Below are positions 1 to 9,989 of a DNA stretch of 60,000 nt, piece after piece. Position 1 is the first letter of the stretch. The number at the start of each line of letters is the position of its first letter. The stretch is from Symsagittifera roscoffensis (taxonomy: Eukaryota; Xenacoelomorpha; Acoela; Convolutidae), in NCBI RefSeq assembly GCF_963678635.1, contig NC_087063.1:51969220-52029219 (forward strand), in the 5' to 3' direction. The notes beneath the pieces are model-generated. The model ran no database searches and was not told the DNA's origin. It saw only the letters and a program-made list of their open reading frames with translations. A program made the position numbers and the translations under genes.

Positions 1-405
1 AATAATGTGATCATGCTTTTTATCAAGTATGTTAAGTGTGAATATGTATGATGTTTTAATAAAAAACTTTTCTGTGATTTGTGGATTAGCGAATCTATTG
101 TCGTCAAGAAATTGATCTTGATTAGATCTGATGATGTTATGATCATAATATTCAATTGAGTAGGCGTTAGCGCGGGGTGCAGTGAATGTTTTTAGTATTT
201 TTTTATATACTACGTATGTGAATTGTCGGGGAGTGAGTGCTCTGGTTAATCTAAACTATTCGTCCTTATTTCTCTCATTATCGATAGTGGTGTTATAGAG
301 TGGTAGCGTAATGGGGTTAGTGAAATTATAATAGGCTGTCCAATGAAGTGTGGGTATTAATACATATTCATCTACAAAGTGACGTGGTTCGGGGTTAGGG
401 TCGGA
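1..405 (-). pseudogene. E1 3' tail, degraded coding sequence after the envelope region
   Basis: There is no long ORF, but the composition stays that of the element's A-rich minus strand. The stretch resembles 18.87-19.30 kb of E2, where a minus-strand ORF covers the same part. It is therefore probably the 3' end of the last reading frame of these elements. No function can be assigned. Confidence 0.4.
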
Positions 406-410
406 TTGGT

Positions 411-725
411 TTAGGGTATATTGGGGAAATAAAGGTTGGGTTTTTGAAGAAAGTTCGTAGTTTTGGTGTGGTTTGGATGGTTGATATGTTCTCGGGCAGT
501 TCCCGGTTTGGATGGGAATGAGTGATTTGGGATTTTTCGTTTAAAAGTTCTATAAGCACGGTTAGTACTATTGGATGATTCTGTCGAAGTGGATGAATGA
601 GCTAATGATGGAGTATAATCTGAAGTTGGTGTAGGTGTTTGTGGATTTGATGATGTTATTGTTGATGATAATTGGTGAATAATCAGGGTGTGGGGAGATA
701 GCAATTGTTGTTGGAGTGTTATCAA
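411..725 (-). CDS. Ser/Thr/Pro-rich ORF in E1 tail (104 aa)
   Basis: A 104-residue minus-strand ORF, very rich in Ser, Thr, Pro and Asn, with no Cys and no membrane segment. It lies downstream of the envelope-like ORF and in a different frame from the 112-residue ORF before it. It may be a detached piece of a low-complexity cytoplasmic tail. The E2 region at 19.2-19.6 kb also encodes a Ser/Pro-rich stretch in the equivalent place, which supports a real but degenerate tail domain. Function unknown. Confidence 0.35.
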   Translation of the reverse strand: MITLQQQLLSPHTLIIHQLSSTITSSNPQTPTPTSDYTPSLAHSSTSTESSNSTNRAYRTFKRKIPNHSFPSKPGTAREHINHPNHTKTTNFLQKPNLYFPNIP

Positions 726-808
726 ATTATCTAGTTCTTCGGAAATTTGAATATTATCTGAGGAGTTGTTGGTGGAGCGTTCATTATTGAATGGGGAGTA
801 GGTTAGGG

Positions 809-1147
809 TTACTTGAGAAGGAGTGTAGGGAGATGTATGTTGGCTTTGGGTTTGGATAGGTCGGAAAGGGGGTTTTGAAAAGATGGTTGAGCTGGACGGG
901 GTATGTGTAGAAGGGGATGGTTCGGAATCGGCGAACTCATCGGGGGTTTCAATATCAGAATTATTGAATCGTGAAATTGTTGTATAAATTGTGAATCTGA
1001 GTTAGTGTCAGAATTCATGCCTGATGATGTATTAGCTTGTGGTGAATCAAGTCGCGGAAAAGCAAAAAGTGGGATAATAGGGAGTGGATTTTGGAGGTTG
1101 GCAGGGTGGGAGTTTGATCGGTGGAGTGATCCAACTTGTCTTCTCAT
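809..1147 (-). CDS. Pro/Ser-rich ORF overlapping the end of the envelope-like ORF (112 aa)
   Basis: This minus-strand ORF begins at an ATGA overlap (1144-1147): its start codon shares bases with the stop codon of the 441-residue envelope-like ORF. It is rich in Pro, Ser, Asn and His, like the last 90 residues of that ORF, so it could be the original continuation of the tail displaced by a one-base frameshift, or a separate ORF translated by termination-reinitiation. No domain recognised. The overlap is seen directly; the interpretation is inference. Confidence 0.4.
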   Translation of the reverse strand: MRRQVGSLHRSNSHPANLQNPLPIIPLFAFPRLDSPQANTSSGMNSDTNSDSQFIQQFHDSIILILKPPMSSPIPNHPLLHIPRPAQPSFQNPLSDLSKPKANIHLPTLLLK

Positions 1148-2469
1148 CGTGGGCTAAAAAAATGATTATTTTGAGACTGAAAAGTGGTGGTATGGGGCTG
1201 TTCAATGATTTGTTCGTATGTATTTTCAATTGGAGGTTGTTGTGTCACTATATAATGGATGGGGCTTTGTATGTGGCTGGGTCTTAAGTTTGGGGGATTT
1301 GTGATTGCTAAGTTTTGAAAATTTCGTGAGACTAATGATAATGGATGATTATGATGTAGATTTGGTAAATGGGGTGCCGTAGGTAATGTATTTGTTTTAT
1401 TATTTGAGTCATCGTATGTGTTTGGATTTGTTGATAGTTTTGTATTATATTCTTTAATTTGTGCATCTAGGAGGATTTTATTTGTTGATGATGAAAATAT
1501 TCCAAAAAATCCTGCGAATAAAATGCGTGCTACGCTGGCTTGTCGGTTTACTTGTGTATGTATTGCGCAAGTGTTACAGATTCCTTTTAGTAATGAGAAA
1601 ATGAATCCAATAATATTAAACATTGCGTATAAGATAGTTAATATTTCTAAGATGTAATATGGCCATCCTAGAAAGGCTAAAACTTCATTTTTGAGATTTA
1701 CAAAACTAAAAGTTTTGATTGGTAATATATCTTGTGGTCGATATTTTTCACCATTTAGATAAATGTAATCTTTAATGTCTTGAAAATATCCGCTGTAATT
1801 TTGTGCGTAAATATCTGAAAATCCTGCTGTTTCTGCAAGTTTTCGTAAGTTTTGGTCTATTGATTGTCGTTGTGTCGTGTCCATTTTTGTAAGTAGTTCT
1901 TGAAATTGTTGTGTACGGATGTGATGTTGTATATCTGATTTGGAATATATACCTATCGATTGTAAATCAATATTTGGATTGCGTGCTATAGCTCGAATGC
2001 TTTCAAGTAAAAACTTTTTTGATGGCGGCATTAATGTTGGGTATGGTATTATTTGATAGTATTTGTCCTCGTCGGGATTTAACTGTACAACGTTGTGGCT
2101 GTCTTCTGATCCGCATGATACTGCTGTGTCCCAAGAATATGTTCGTCTTGAGAGTGTATCAACAAAATATACTTTATTTTTGTAGAATATGGGGATTCTT
2201 TTGTAACATCTTTTATCTTCAAAAACGTATAAAGGTGATACTTTTTTGGTACAAGTGTAATACCATAAAATATTTCCTTCATAGTCAATAAAATTTGATC
2301 TATTTCCGGATAACAAATATCCTGCATATGGTATTTTGAGAACTGCTAGTGATAGTGACTGTAGAATTTGTGTTCTTTCAAGTTCACATAATTGATGTAG
2401 TGTTTCTAATTCTGAGAGTGACATTTCTTGAAAAATTCTGCTTATTGTGTAATCTAGTTTCATGTCCAA
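1144..2469 (-). CDS. Envelope-like membrane protein, C-terminal part (441 aa)
   Basis: The longest ORF of the window. Residues 1-260 are mixed polar sequence with scattered Cys (about positions 28, 73, 88 and 119). A strongly hydrophobic segment follows at about 264-296, then a Cys pair (CNTC, about 298-301) and a second hydrophobic stretch at about 315-327. The last 100 residues are Asn/Pro/His-rich. A membrane glycoprotein-like ORF downstream of integrase is the arrangement of env-bearing gypsy elements, where the product would act in the membrane. I infer the role from position and topology, not from a recognised fusion-protein signature. The ORF probably lacks its N-terminal half, which lies in broken frames at 2.5-3.6 kb. 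It could instead be an unrelated accessory membrane protein. Confidence 0.55.
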   Translation of the reverse strand: MDMKLDYTISRIFQEMSLSELETLHQLCELERTQILQSLSLAVLKIPYAGYLLSGNRSNFIDYEGNILWYYTCTKKVSPLYVFEDKRCYKRIPIFYKNKVYFVDTLSRRTYSWDTAVSCGSEDSHNVVQLNPDEDKYYQIIPYPTLMPPSKKFLLESIRAIARNPNIDLQSIGIYSKSDIQHHIRTQQFQELLTKMDTTQRQSIDQNLRKLAETAGFSDIYAQNYSGYFQDIKDYIYLNGEKYRPQDILPIKTFSFVNLKNEVLAFLGWPYYILEILTILYAMFNIIGFIFSLLKGICNTCAIHTQVNRQASVARILFAGFFGIFSSSTNKILLDAQIKEYNTKLSTNPNTYDDSNNKTNTLPTAPHLPNLHHNHPLSLVSRNFQNLAITNPPNLRPSHIQSPIHYIVTQQPPIENTYEQIIEQPHTTTFQSQNNHFFSPR

Positions 2470-2774
2470 ATGTATTCATACTGAATTGCGCCAAGTTATG
2501 TGCGGTTCATAAGCGATAGTTCTTGTAACCGTGTACTATCGGCGTCTTGTGGCTTTAGTTTTCCACCTATTCTTCCTTTGTTTTTCTGAAATTTTACTGA
2601 GACATAAGGGTTTCCGTCGGTAAGTGAATGAGATGTGGCCTTAGGGTCTACAATTAGATGTCCTGTATTCATGTCGAAACCGTGTTTGTATTCGACAAGG
2701 GTTTCTGAGTACTGTGTTTTGTAAATTGGTTTTGTATATTTACATGCTAGTTCTGTTTCTGGGTATATTTGAAA
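2470..2774 (-). pseudogene. Envelope-like region, broken coding stretch between two ORFs
   Basis: No ATG-started ORF is found, but the minus strand stays largely open and keeps coding-like A-rich composition. It links the 122-residue ORF upstream with the 441-residue ORF downstream, so it is best read as part of one envelope-like gene interrupted by stops and frame changes. Confidence 0.45.
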
Positions 2775-3143
2775 TCATGTTAGTTTATTTTCTATATTGT
2801 GGAGGTTTCTAAATTTGTTGTTAATATTTCTAATTTGATCAGGATTGAATTCTCCAAACGGGATTGATTCAATAAAATATTTTTGGTGAAATTTAATCAT
2901 TCTAGCGTGTATTCTTGCGACTTGAAAAACTGTGCAGGTTTCTTCAGAAAACCATACAATGGTTGCTTGTGTGCGTGTTGTAGGATCGCAATACCCTTGG
3001 TCATTTTTGCAAGGAAGTCGAATGCCTCGGTAAAGAATTGTGTCGTCTTTTAAACCTCGTGTCAGTTGTACTTTTTCAAATAGTATTTTCCAGTCAAAAT
3101 TTTTTTTTTCTTGATATCCTTTATTTTTGTATCTGCTTTGCAA
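2775..3143 (-). pseudogene. Envelope-like ectodomain fragment (122 aa)
   Basis: A 122-residue minus-strand ORF with regularly placed Cys residues and a compact folded-domain composition (Trp, Phe and Tyr rich), unlike the low-complexity ORFs around it. It sits just upstream of the membrane-anchored ORF in the envelope position. The flanking ORFs use other frames, so it is likely the middle of one long gene broken by indels. I do not recognise the family with confidence. Confidence 0.45.
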
Positions 3144-3174
3144 TTGGGAAATTGATGTCTAGTCTAATGTAACC

Positions 3175-3384
3175 TTAATGTTTTTCAAGTTCTGCTTGAT
3201 GTGCTAAGTCTGAGAAAACTTGAAATTTTACAAGTTTTCTATTCGTTCCTGCGTTTTGTGTCAAGTTTAATTGTCTAAGTTCAAGCTTACAGTCTTGAAG
3301 GCTAAGATTTATTAATCTTTTTATATTACTCTGATAGAACGATTCGTGGTCTAGTCGGTTTTTATTTCCGTTTGAGACTTGCAA
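3175..3384 (-). pseudogene. Envelope-like N-terminal fragment (69 aa), conserved in E2
   Basis: This ORF contains the run NRLDHESFYQSN. The E2 ORF at 20,221-20,469 has NRVNHESFYQNN at the equivalent point, so this frame is the real one and is shared by both elements. The frame also looks open upstream to about 3,570, beyond the ATG chosen here. Conservation between two diverged copies argues for a genuine protein segment of the envelope region. Confidence 0.5.
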
Positions 3385-3600
3385 GCAATGTACTTTCTTT
3401 TCGGAAAATGTTGCTGTAAACTTGTATCCTGTTAATGTTGTTGATCGGGCTTTTGAGTATAGTGTGGCTACTATATTTGTTGTTTCTATGGCTTGTGGTT
3501 CGGATTCGCATTGTGGGACTTGATTTATAGCGTTTTTTTTTGTAGTGTTTTTTGTTCGTTTTCTTCACAATCATAGTGTGTTACTAACAAATCCTGAGGT
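3385..3600 (-). pseudogene. Start of the envelope-like region
   Basis: The stretch is similar to 20,465-20,660 of E2 along its whole length and lies upstream of the conserved HESFYQ segment. A 70-residue ORF at 3,362-3,574 is in a different frame from the conserved one and is probably a shadow. The true start codon of the envelope gene is not clear. Confidence 0.35.
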
Positions 3601-3699
3601 CCTGTGCGAGGAGATGGATTTGTATGTTGTTCGGAAAAAATTAGAAAAAGTAGGTGTTGAAATGTGAATACTTTTAAAATATACATGTGTATGATAATC

Positions 3700-4760
3700 C
3701 TGAGTATGGGTTATAAAAGGTAATATACCCAATTGTGTTTTTTTGTATATCTATCGTATTTATATATAACATCAGTTGTTATAAATGGGGGAGGTAGTGA
3801 TTGAGCTGTTATATTTGGTGGACTTAAGGGAAAGGGGTGTTGAACAATATTGTTAAGTCTGATTGTGATTTCAAATTTTAATTGGAGACTGTTTTGTTGG
3901 AGTATTTGAATGTTGTGTTCTTGAATATCTTTGTGGATATCTTGTCTATACTGTAGTCTATTTTGTGCCCAATTGTGGAGTCAGCTACTTTCTTGATGTT
4001 GTCCAAATAGTGGCGGAGGTGCTACGAAAGTGTTCCAATCTAAACGTAGGGGGGTATTTGTGGATGATTGTTCTTGGTATCTGGCGTCAAGATTTGTGGG
4101 ATAATTGAGGGGGAAAAGTATTGGTGAAATTTGACTTAAGGATGGTGTTGATGGAAGTGAAAGTGTTTCTGGTAGGAATGATAATGTTGTATCAGAAGAG
4201 ATATCTTTTGGTTCATTCACTAAATTGGGTTCAACTTGAGTATATGAGTGTGTTGACCAATATGGTGTTCGTTCGGTGGTATCTGGGGGTTTAAAAGGAT
4301 TTTCTCGAGTTTGTTCTGATGTTGGAGTTGAACCTAAATAATCTGATGAAATATTTGAGATGCTTCGTTGTGAAAAAAGGGTGGGAAATTTTGGTAATGT
4401 ACTGCTGGAAAGTTTTGATGTAGTTGGTGTTGGTGATTGGGGTATAGTAAAATGAACTCTGGGGGTTTGAAATTTTCTAATTCTTCGTGGATGTATGATT
4501 TGTCTATTTATTTCAAGTGTATTTTAATTTTGGCTTATGTGTCTTACTCGATTAAGATCTTGTTGCCAGGTGGGGTATAAATTATATGTTGGTTCACTTG
4601 AAGGTGCTTGGCGATTAACTGGTTCTAGTGGTTCGGATAATTGTGCGTGTCATTCTTCAAAAGTGTATGGTTTGTCTTGAAAAGAAATACGTGTTGATGG
4701 TTGGGGATTGTTTGTAGTTGTAGGTGTTATTGAATTTTCTTGGGATTAAGTTGGTGGGGG
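3700..4760 (-). pseudogene. Pro/Ser/Thr-rich ORF region between integrase and envelope
   Basis: Short Pro/Ser-rich reading frames fill this stretch; the longest is 3,981-4,220 (79 aa, ending in a motif with VAPPPLFGQ). The matching E2 segment at 20.95-21.13 kb shares the same codons around the PPP motif, so the frame is real and was once constrained. It resembles a low-complexity linker or secreted/cytoplasmic region. Stops split it here. Function unknown. Confidence 0.4.
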
Positions 4761-4819
4761 CTGGTTTGGTGGTGGTTGATTAGCAGTTTTGGAAAAGTAT
4801 CTGAATTTTAGTTTAGTTT

Positions 4820-5011
4820 TTATTGGAAAATTTTGTGTTTATTATAGTATTCTCCAATAAAAAGTATCAAGAGAAAAGTTGCTAGTGCAAAGGTGACTAT
4901 TGCCTTTTTAAACATACATTTGCACATTGTCATGATGAGGGAGATTAAAAATGTGAGGAAAATTATGAATAAAAGAAAAATGTCTGTTCGACTGAAAATA
5001 GTCCGTATCAT
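4820..5011 (-). CDS. Small two-helix membrane ORF (63 aa)
   Basis: A 63-residue ORF with two hydrophobic stretches, at about residues 12-29 and 37-53, separated by a short basic/Cys segment (CKCMFKK). It would make a hairpin membrane protein. It lies between the integrase end and the envelope region, where some large retroelements carry accessory genes. Alternatively it is the signal/anchor exon of the envelope gene. Too short for a firm call. Confidence 0.35.
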   Translation of the reverse strand: MIRTIFSRTDIFLLFIIFLTFLISLIMTMCKCMFKKAIVTFALATFLLILFIGEYYNKHKIFQ

Positions 5012-5900
5012 TTAAATAGATTATACGTATTTGTACCTGTAGATGGGGTCAAGGATTTGGGAGTGTTGGAGGTATATTTCAAATAGGGGATAGAAAATTA
5101 GAAAAAGATTACAAAAAGTTATAGAAATGATTATTAGAGATTCAAAAGTTTCAATGAAAAAGTATATCAAAAATTTAAATAGATTGAAAAATTTTGTGGA
5201 GAGGTTTAGAACTTTTTGTTTTTATGTGATCAGCTGTTATGGAAAGAAGCATTTAAGAAATGAATCGTTCGTCGAATTTTTTTTAAAGTTTTGGGGCAAA
5301 ATTCAAGTGTGGTCGGATTATTTATTGATTTTTTGACAAGTGGGTTGAGTTTTGTGAAAATTTGTTGAGGGTGTATTTTTATGGTATTCGGGAGGTCTTC
5401 ATAGTTTTGTTTTTATTTATTGGGTAAGTGGGGGTGTCTTTGAAATATTTGTACATTAGGCCAAATGATCATGGGTGTTTTTTACTTTAGGCTAATTTGT
5501 CATTTTTGGTTGAGGGACTTTTGAGGTCTAAGTTGGGAAAATATTAATGATTTTTTTATAATCTGATAGGGGAGGGTTGTAATATTGAAGTAGTGTTTCT
5601 TTTAGTTGTCAAGTTTTAGCAATTTGCTTATTTTTGACCTGGAGGTTGTAAAGTTATAGTTATAGATATGCCTGGAGAATAATTTCTATCGGCTTAATAA
5701 GTTTCTGTTAGAGATAAAAAGGTGACAATTTGAACAATTTCTATCGGCTGAATTCAAACTAGAATTGATTGAGGTTATTTTCAGCATGTTTTTACAGAAA
5801 TGTAAAACTTCAAAGTGATTAAAAAAATGTTTACGATAACTTTAAATTAGGGCTGTTTCTGAAATTCAATTTTCTTGAATATTTTAGATTGTGGGATGAA
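5012..5900. other. E1 non-coding stretch between integrase tail and membrane ORFs
   Basis: No ORF here is credible: the plus-strand 69-codon ORF at 5,127-5,336 has no counterpart in E2. The segment contains a 14-base direct repeat (AATTTCTATCGGCT) at 5,681-5,694 and 5,736-5,749. It may hold signals for making a spliced envelope message, but nothing shows this directly. Confidence 0.4.
5681..5749. repeat. Two copies of a 14-bp direct repeat, 55 bp apart
   Basis: AATTTCTATCGGCT occurs at 5,681-5,694 and again at 5,736-5,749 with no mismatch. The repeat is isolated in otherwise non-repetitive sequence of E1. Confidence 0.8.
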
Positions 5901-6382
5901 TGACTTGTAGTTTTTCCGTGGTTGACTTCTAAGACGTGATGATTCTCCATGTTCGGATTTTTGTTGTTGATCTTGTGGTAAGATTTTTCTGTTTATTTTC
6001 TATTTTTTCTTTCTTTTTGATTTATTTTTAATTCTGCTGTGTTGGATTTTTGAGGGTCGTCATTTTGCTGTTGAATTGTATTTTTACTTTTTGTGGTATT
6101 CACAACTTGATTTTGTTCCATTTGTGAAAGGTTTTGAACTATGTGTAAGCCTGTGAAGGAATATAATTGAGTTAATTCGCGGAGTGCATATTCTTTTGGA
6201 TAATGAGGTAAAAGGTTGTTACGGTGTTGTATGATTTCCTTCTTGCTGGAGTCAGTATGTTTGTATGTTACTTCAGTAGGTTTATCAATTAATTGATATG
6301 GTCCTTTTCGAAGTGGTTGTAATTTTTTGGATATTCCTTTTTGTGTATTAAAATTAGGTATTAAAACAAATGTTCCAATTTT
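5900..6382 (-). pseudogene. Integrase C-terminal tail with GPY/F module
   Basis: The minus strand encodes a KGPYQ motif (GPY codons near 6,296-6,304) followed by a lysine-rich, charged tail. The GPY/F module is a known C-terminal feature of many gypsy-type and retroviral integrases and contributes to DNA binding and multimerisation. The E2 ORF at 23,176-23,478 contains the same KGPYQFIDKPT block, confirming frame and identity. The segment is separated from the core ORF by stops and frame changes. Confidence 0.6.
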
Positions 6383-6700
6383 TTAGTCTGTAGCTGGCAT
6401 GAAGCGTAAAATAATTTGGTTATTTATATTTTGCCTTTGTAACAATTTCTTTGTTACTTTTTGGTAGATTTCATTGTGTTTCTTACCTCTTTTTAAAGTC
6501 CATTCAGTATGTGTACCGGAAGCTAACTCGAAAATTTGTGGATGATGAAAGTGGTCTTCATCATGTGTGTGTAAGGGTAGGTTATAATAAATTGAGGCTT
6601 TGTTTGGTTGACAGTAACTTTGTGCATTTTTATGAGCATTTGCTGTAAACATAATTGGTTTTCGTGGCTTTTGATTAAAAACCATTTCGTATGCTGACAT
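6383..6700 (-). pseudogene. Integrase, region after the catalytic core (105 aa)
   Basis: This ORF continues integrase beyond its core: a segment with NQKPRKP and a Gln/Asn-rich middle leads to the GPY module. The same NQKP block is recognisable in E2 near 23.6 kb. The reading frame is disconnected from the core by a 19-bp tandem duplication at 6,692-6,725 and at least one more frame change. Confidence 0.55.
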
Positions 6701-6725
6701 TCATACGAAATGCTGACATTCATAC
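6692..6725. repeat. 19-bp tandem duplication that shifts the integrase frame
   Basis: TGCTGACATTCATAC occurs at 6,692-6,706 and at 6,711-6,725, a period of 19 bp. Because 19 is not a multiple of three, the duplication moves the downstream integrase frame. E2 shows no such duplication at the matching place. Confidence 0.8.
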
Positions 6726-6810
6726 AGTTGTTGTGATTTGTGAATTATAGGATAATGGGAGTAATTTTACGTCTGTTGACCATTCAGTATATCGTGTATC
6801 ATTTCCATCA

Positions 6811-7335
6811 CTAATCCATTTGTCCAAGCTGCATGGGAGTACGTGGTTTATGTTTAATATTATACAGGTGGCAAAATGTGATGATTTCGTTGTTAATGAA
6901 TTCTGTTCCATTATCTGTGACTAGTTTTTCTGGTAGTCCGAATTTAGCTATCGAATGTTCGTAAAGTGTTTTATATGCGTAATAAGCATTACAATGTGGT
7001 ACTGGGTTGAGTGCTACGTAGTGTGTAAATGAATCAACAATTACCATAACATAAGAATTTCTTTCGGAGGATGGTGAAATTGGTCCTTTTGTGTCGAATG
7101 AGATTCTATGATTGAAATATATTTGTCCTTTAAAATCTTGTTTTGTTGTTATTTGTTTTTCATCTGAATAAGGTTTACTTAATTGACATATTATGCAATC
7201 GTTGCATAATAGTTTCATCCAAATTGGTGCATTTGGAAAGTAAAAGTTTTGTGTAAAATTTGAAAATGTCTTTTCTGATCCTGAGTGTCCTTTTGTATGC
7301 TGTGTATGGGATATGTTAAATGCTATCAGCATCAT
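6811..7335 (-). pseudogene. Integrase: zinc finger and catalytic core (174 aa)
   Basis: The ORF begins with an HHCC-type finger (HTKGH, then CNDCIICQ at about residues 45-52), followed by a core with the first catalytic Asp in VDSFTHY and the second in VTDNGTEF. The third residue (Glu) lies in the next frame just beyond the ORF end, near 6,810-6,850, after the recognisable WTNGLV motif. Integrase cuts target DNA and joins the cDNA ends. In the genome this copy is cut by a frameshift between the second Asp and the Glu. It follows RNase H, as expected of gypsy elements. Confidence 0.8.
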
Positions 7336-7339
7336 GCTG

Positions 7340-8235
7340 AGTGGGAGACAGGGTACTTTAAAATCGGGTGTTTGATATTCTAAATGGTCTGTAATTTCAT
7401 TAAAAGTTGTATTATTATATTTTATAAAGCACTGGAGGAGTGTTTCATTTCCTAATATTGTTGTATCAGCTTTTGTTGATTTTGTTTTATACTTGTTCCA
7501 TGAATTGAGTTGTCGAAATACGGGATCAAAGTTTTGATATTTTTGTAATAACTGTAGTGTAATTTTTTCTGTTGGTGGTACAAAAATATTTTTAACTTCT
7601 AATTTTGATAAAGGAATTGTGTCGAGTGGGTCATGAAGATCAAAAACTTGATTTATTGTCTATTTTAAATCATTTATTGGTGGTCCTGATAAATTTAGTT
7701 TGTCAGTTAAATTTTCTTTTTCTATCATTTGGAAGGTGTCTTTGTTGTGTGGTTGTTGTTTGATTGTTTTTTGTTGAGTATTATTTTTTATCCAATGTGA
7801 ATAGGAAACTGGTTTAAATGTGGATGTTCCTAAAAGATCTACTTCATAGTGGTTATTTTGACAATCTAAGTAGAGTGGAAAATGTTGTAAGTTATTTATT
7901 TGTGACTGATCTATATCAGTTTTTACTGCTTATCTGCTTTCTAATCTTGGTGATGTTCCAATTTTTGCAAGATAAAATTTGATATTTTTAGGTATTTCAA
8001 CTGTAGTTTTTTGTGTAAGGAGTTCAGGTGGTGTATTTCTACTTAGTGTATCTGGTAGTGCAAGATTTCTTCCTATTGTCCAAACTATATGTAAGTTTGG
8101 AAATTTCATTAAAGTATATTGAAATCTGTAAATTCTATGGTTTGGGTTTGATTTCTGTGTGAAAAGAAATATTATAGGTTTGTGATCTGTAAATAGAACT
8201 GTTGGATGTTTTGATCCAAGTATTAGAAATTCATA
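7340..8235 (-). pseudogene. RNase H C-terminal part and RNase H-integrase spacer
   Basis: No long ORF survives, but the minus strand encodes a segment ending an RNase H domain (LPDTLSRN, near 8,050) and a spacer before the integrase finger. E2 keeps related pieces as ORFs at 30,402-30,587 and 29,924-30,214. Stops such as the one at 8,236-8,238 interrupt it. The spacer in E1 and E2 shares the SGP/AGP block, so it was part of Pol. Confidence 0.6.
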
Positions 8236-9471
8236 TTAGGTAAGTGTGTAATTTATAGCTGTGCATTCTCTCAAGAGAATAGAGAGTCGTAGTTCGGCTT
8301 GTGTAAATAAGCGAGAATTTGCTGATATAAGATTCATTTTGTTTGTTTCACTGTGTGACTGTAGCAATGCTGCGCCAATGCCAAAATTTGAAGCATAGCA
8401 CATTGCGTAAAATGGTTGATTTGGATCTGGGATTATACTTGATATATGTTCTGTTAACAGTTTTTTAATTTCTTCGAATCTTGTTTGATGTTCGGTAGTC
8501 CATTCGAAGTTATTTTGCTGTCTAAGGATGTTATAGAAAGGTCTCAAGTATAATTGCATTTTGTATACATATTTACTTAGGAAATTTAACATTCCAAGGA
8601 ATTCTTGGATTTTTTTTGTGGGTGGTTGAAGTTTTTGAATTGCATGTATCCGTGATTTTAATGGAGTTATAGTGTTTCTTTCGATAATGTAGCCAAGAAA
8701 TTTTACGCGTGCTCGGAAAAAATGTGATTTGTCTGGGGCTGCTTTCATGTTTTCAAATTTGAGTATTTGATGATATTGTTCTAAAATTATAAACATTTCG
8801 TCTTTCGTTTGTGACTGCATGAAAACATCGTCTAAGTATGTGATTGCATGTTTTTTGAGTATAAGTGATCTAAAAACTTTACTCATAAAAGCTGAAAAAG
8901 CTGCTGGTCCTATGGAAACTCCATAGAATAATCTATTGAATTCGTAATGTTGATTTCCAATAACGAATTGTATTTATCTTCGTGATCGTTCATCTAGTAT
9001 CATTTGATTGTATGCACTATTCATATCTGCGGTTGTGAAAAATTTACCATTTATTTTTGTCAGAATTACTTGAATAGGTTCAATGGGCCAATTACATTTA
9101 GATTCCTCAATTAGTGAATTCAGGTATCTAGCATCTAGAACGATTTTTAGTGATTCTCCTTTAGCTAAGATGATAACTGGGTTGTTAATGTTATTACCTT
9201 TTGGTTGTTCTTCTTTGTTTACTGGTGATATAAATTCATATTGTTCTAAAATGTCAAGTAGTCTGTTTACTTTATCCTGTAAAAGTATCGGTACTCTACT
9301 TGTTCGTTGCTTTTTGAAAACTGCGTCAGGTTTTAAAGGTAAATGTAATGGTGAACTAATTTTACCAACATCGAATTTTGACGTTGCATAAACTGTTGGA
9401 TATTTTAATAATAGTTCGGCTGATTTGTCGAATTCTTTTTGTGTTATTTGAGAATGTTGAAAATTAAACAT
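8236..9471 (-). pseudogene. Reverse transcriptase and start of RNase H, one in-frame stop
   Basis: Two ORFs in the same frame (8,974-9,471 and 8,236-8,886) with only a TAA at 8,974-8,976 and a short Met-less stretch between them. The first has the fingers and the palm Asp in FTTADMNSAYNQM. The second carries the YLDD catalytic motif (codons 8,827-8,838), the thumb/connection, and the start of RNase H (ASNFGIGAALLQ). RT copies the RNA genome into cDNA. RT itself looks intact apart from the TAA, so the inactivation may be recent. In RNase H the first acidic residue expected before ASNFG is Tyr (codon 8,395-8,397), which should damage that activity. Confidence 0.85.
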
Positions 9472-9550
9472 TGTTAGAAACTTTTGTTGTTCTTCCGTAT
9501 AATGTGATATTTTAAACGTTGCTTCAAAATATCGTGTTTTTGTGAATTAG

Positions 9551-9844
9551 TCAGTGTTTTTTTTCATTGCTTATTATGTTGTTTATTGATAATTCTTCAT
9601 GAAGAATTGTGGATTGGCATATATCTAATAATTGCAATAAGTTATTGACTCGATATGCTACTTCGTTTGTGGGTAATGTTGTGGCACTTGTTTCACAGAA
9701 TCCTAAGAATCCTAAGGGTAGTGTTATCTGGTATGATGAATTGTTATATACGTGTAATGAAATAATATCTGAGTTTGAATGTTTCTCAGAATAAAATTTG
9801 ATTAGAAAAAATTTATGGATGGGTTTAACTTCTAGGTCTGACAT
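9551..9844 (-). pseudogene. Pol linker domain between protease and RT (97 aa)
   Basis: The ORF has the pattern LPLGFLGFCE followed by a Thr/Pro segment and VNNLLQLLD. A linker with an LPxGxxGxxE core and a VN-containing helix sits between protease and RT in many animal gypsy-type elements, as I recall the family. E2 keeps degraded copies at 26.5, 31.98, 38.7, 41.0 and 43.05 kb. The frame differs from the protease before it and RT after it, so at least two frameshifts separate them in this copy. Confidence 0.55.
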
Positions 9845-9989
9845 GAAGAGATGTTGTTTGTTTTGGTCTTTATCGTACTGGTGGACTTGTTTGATTGAAA
9901 AGTTATATACATTTCCTGATAGTTGTTACAGGTATTTTCGTTCTTGGTTAAATATAGGATAAAATTTAAAGAAAATGGTGGTTGTTTGT

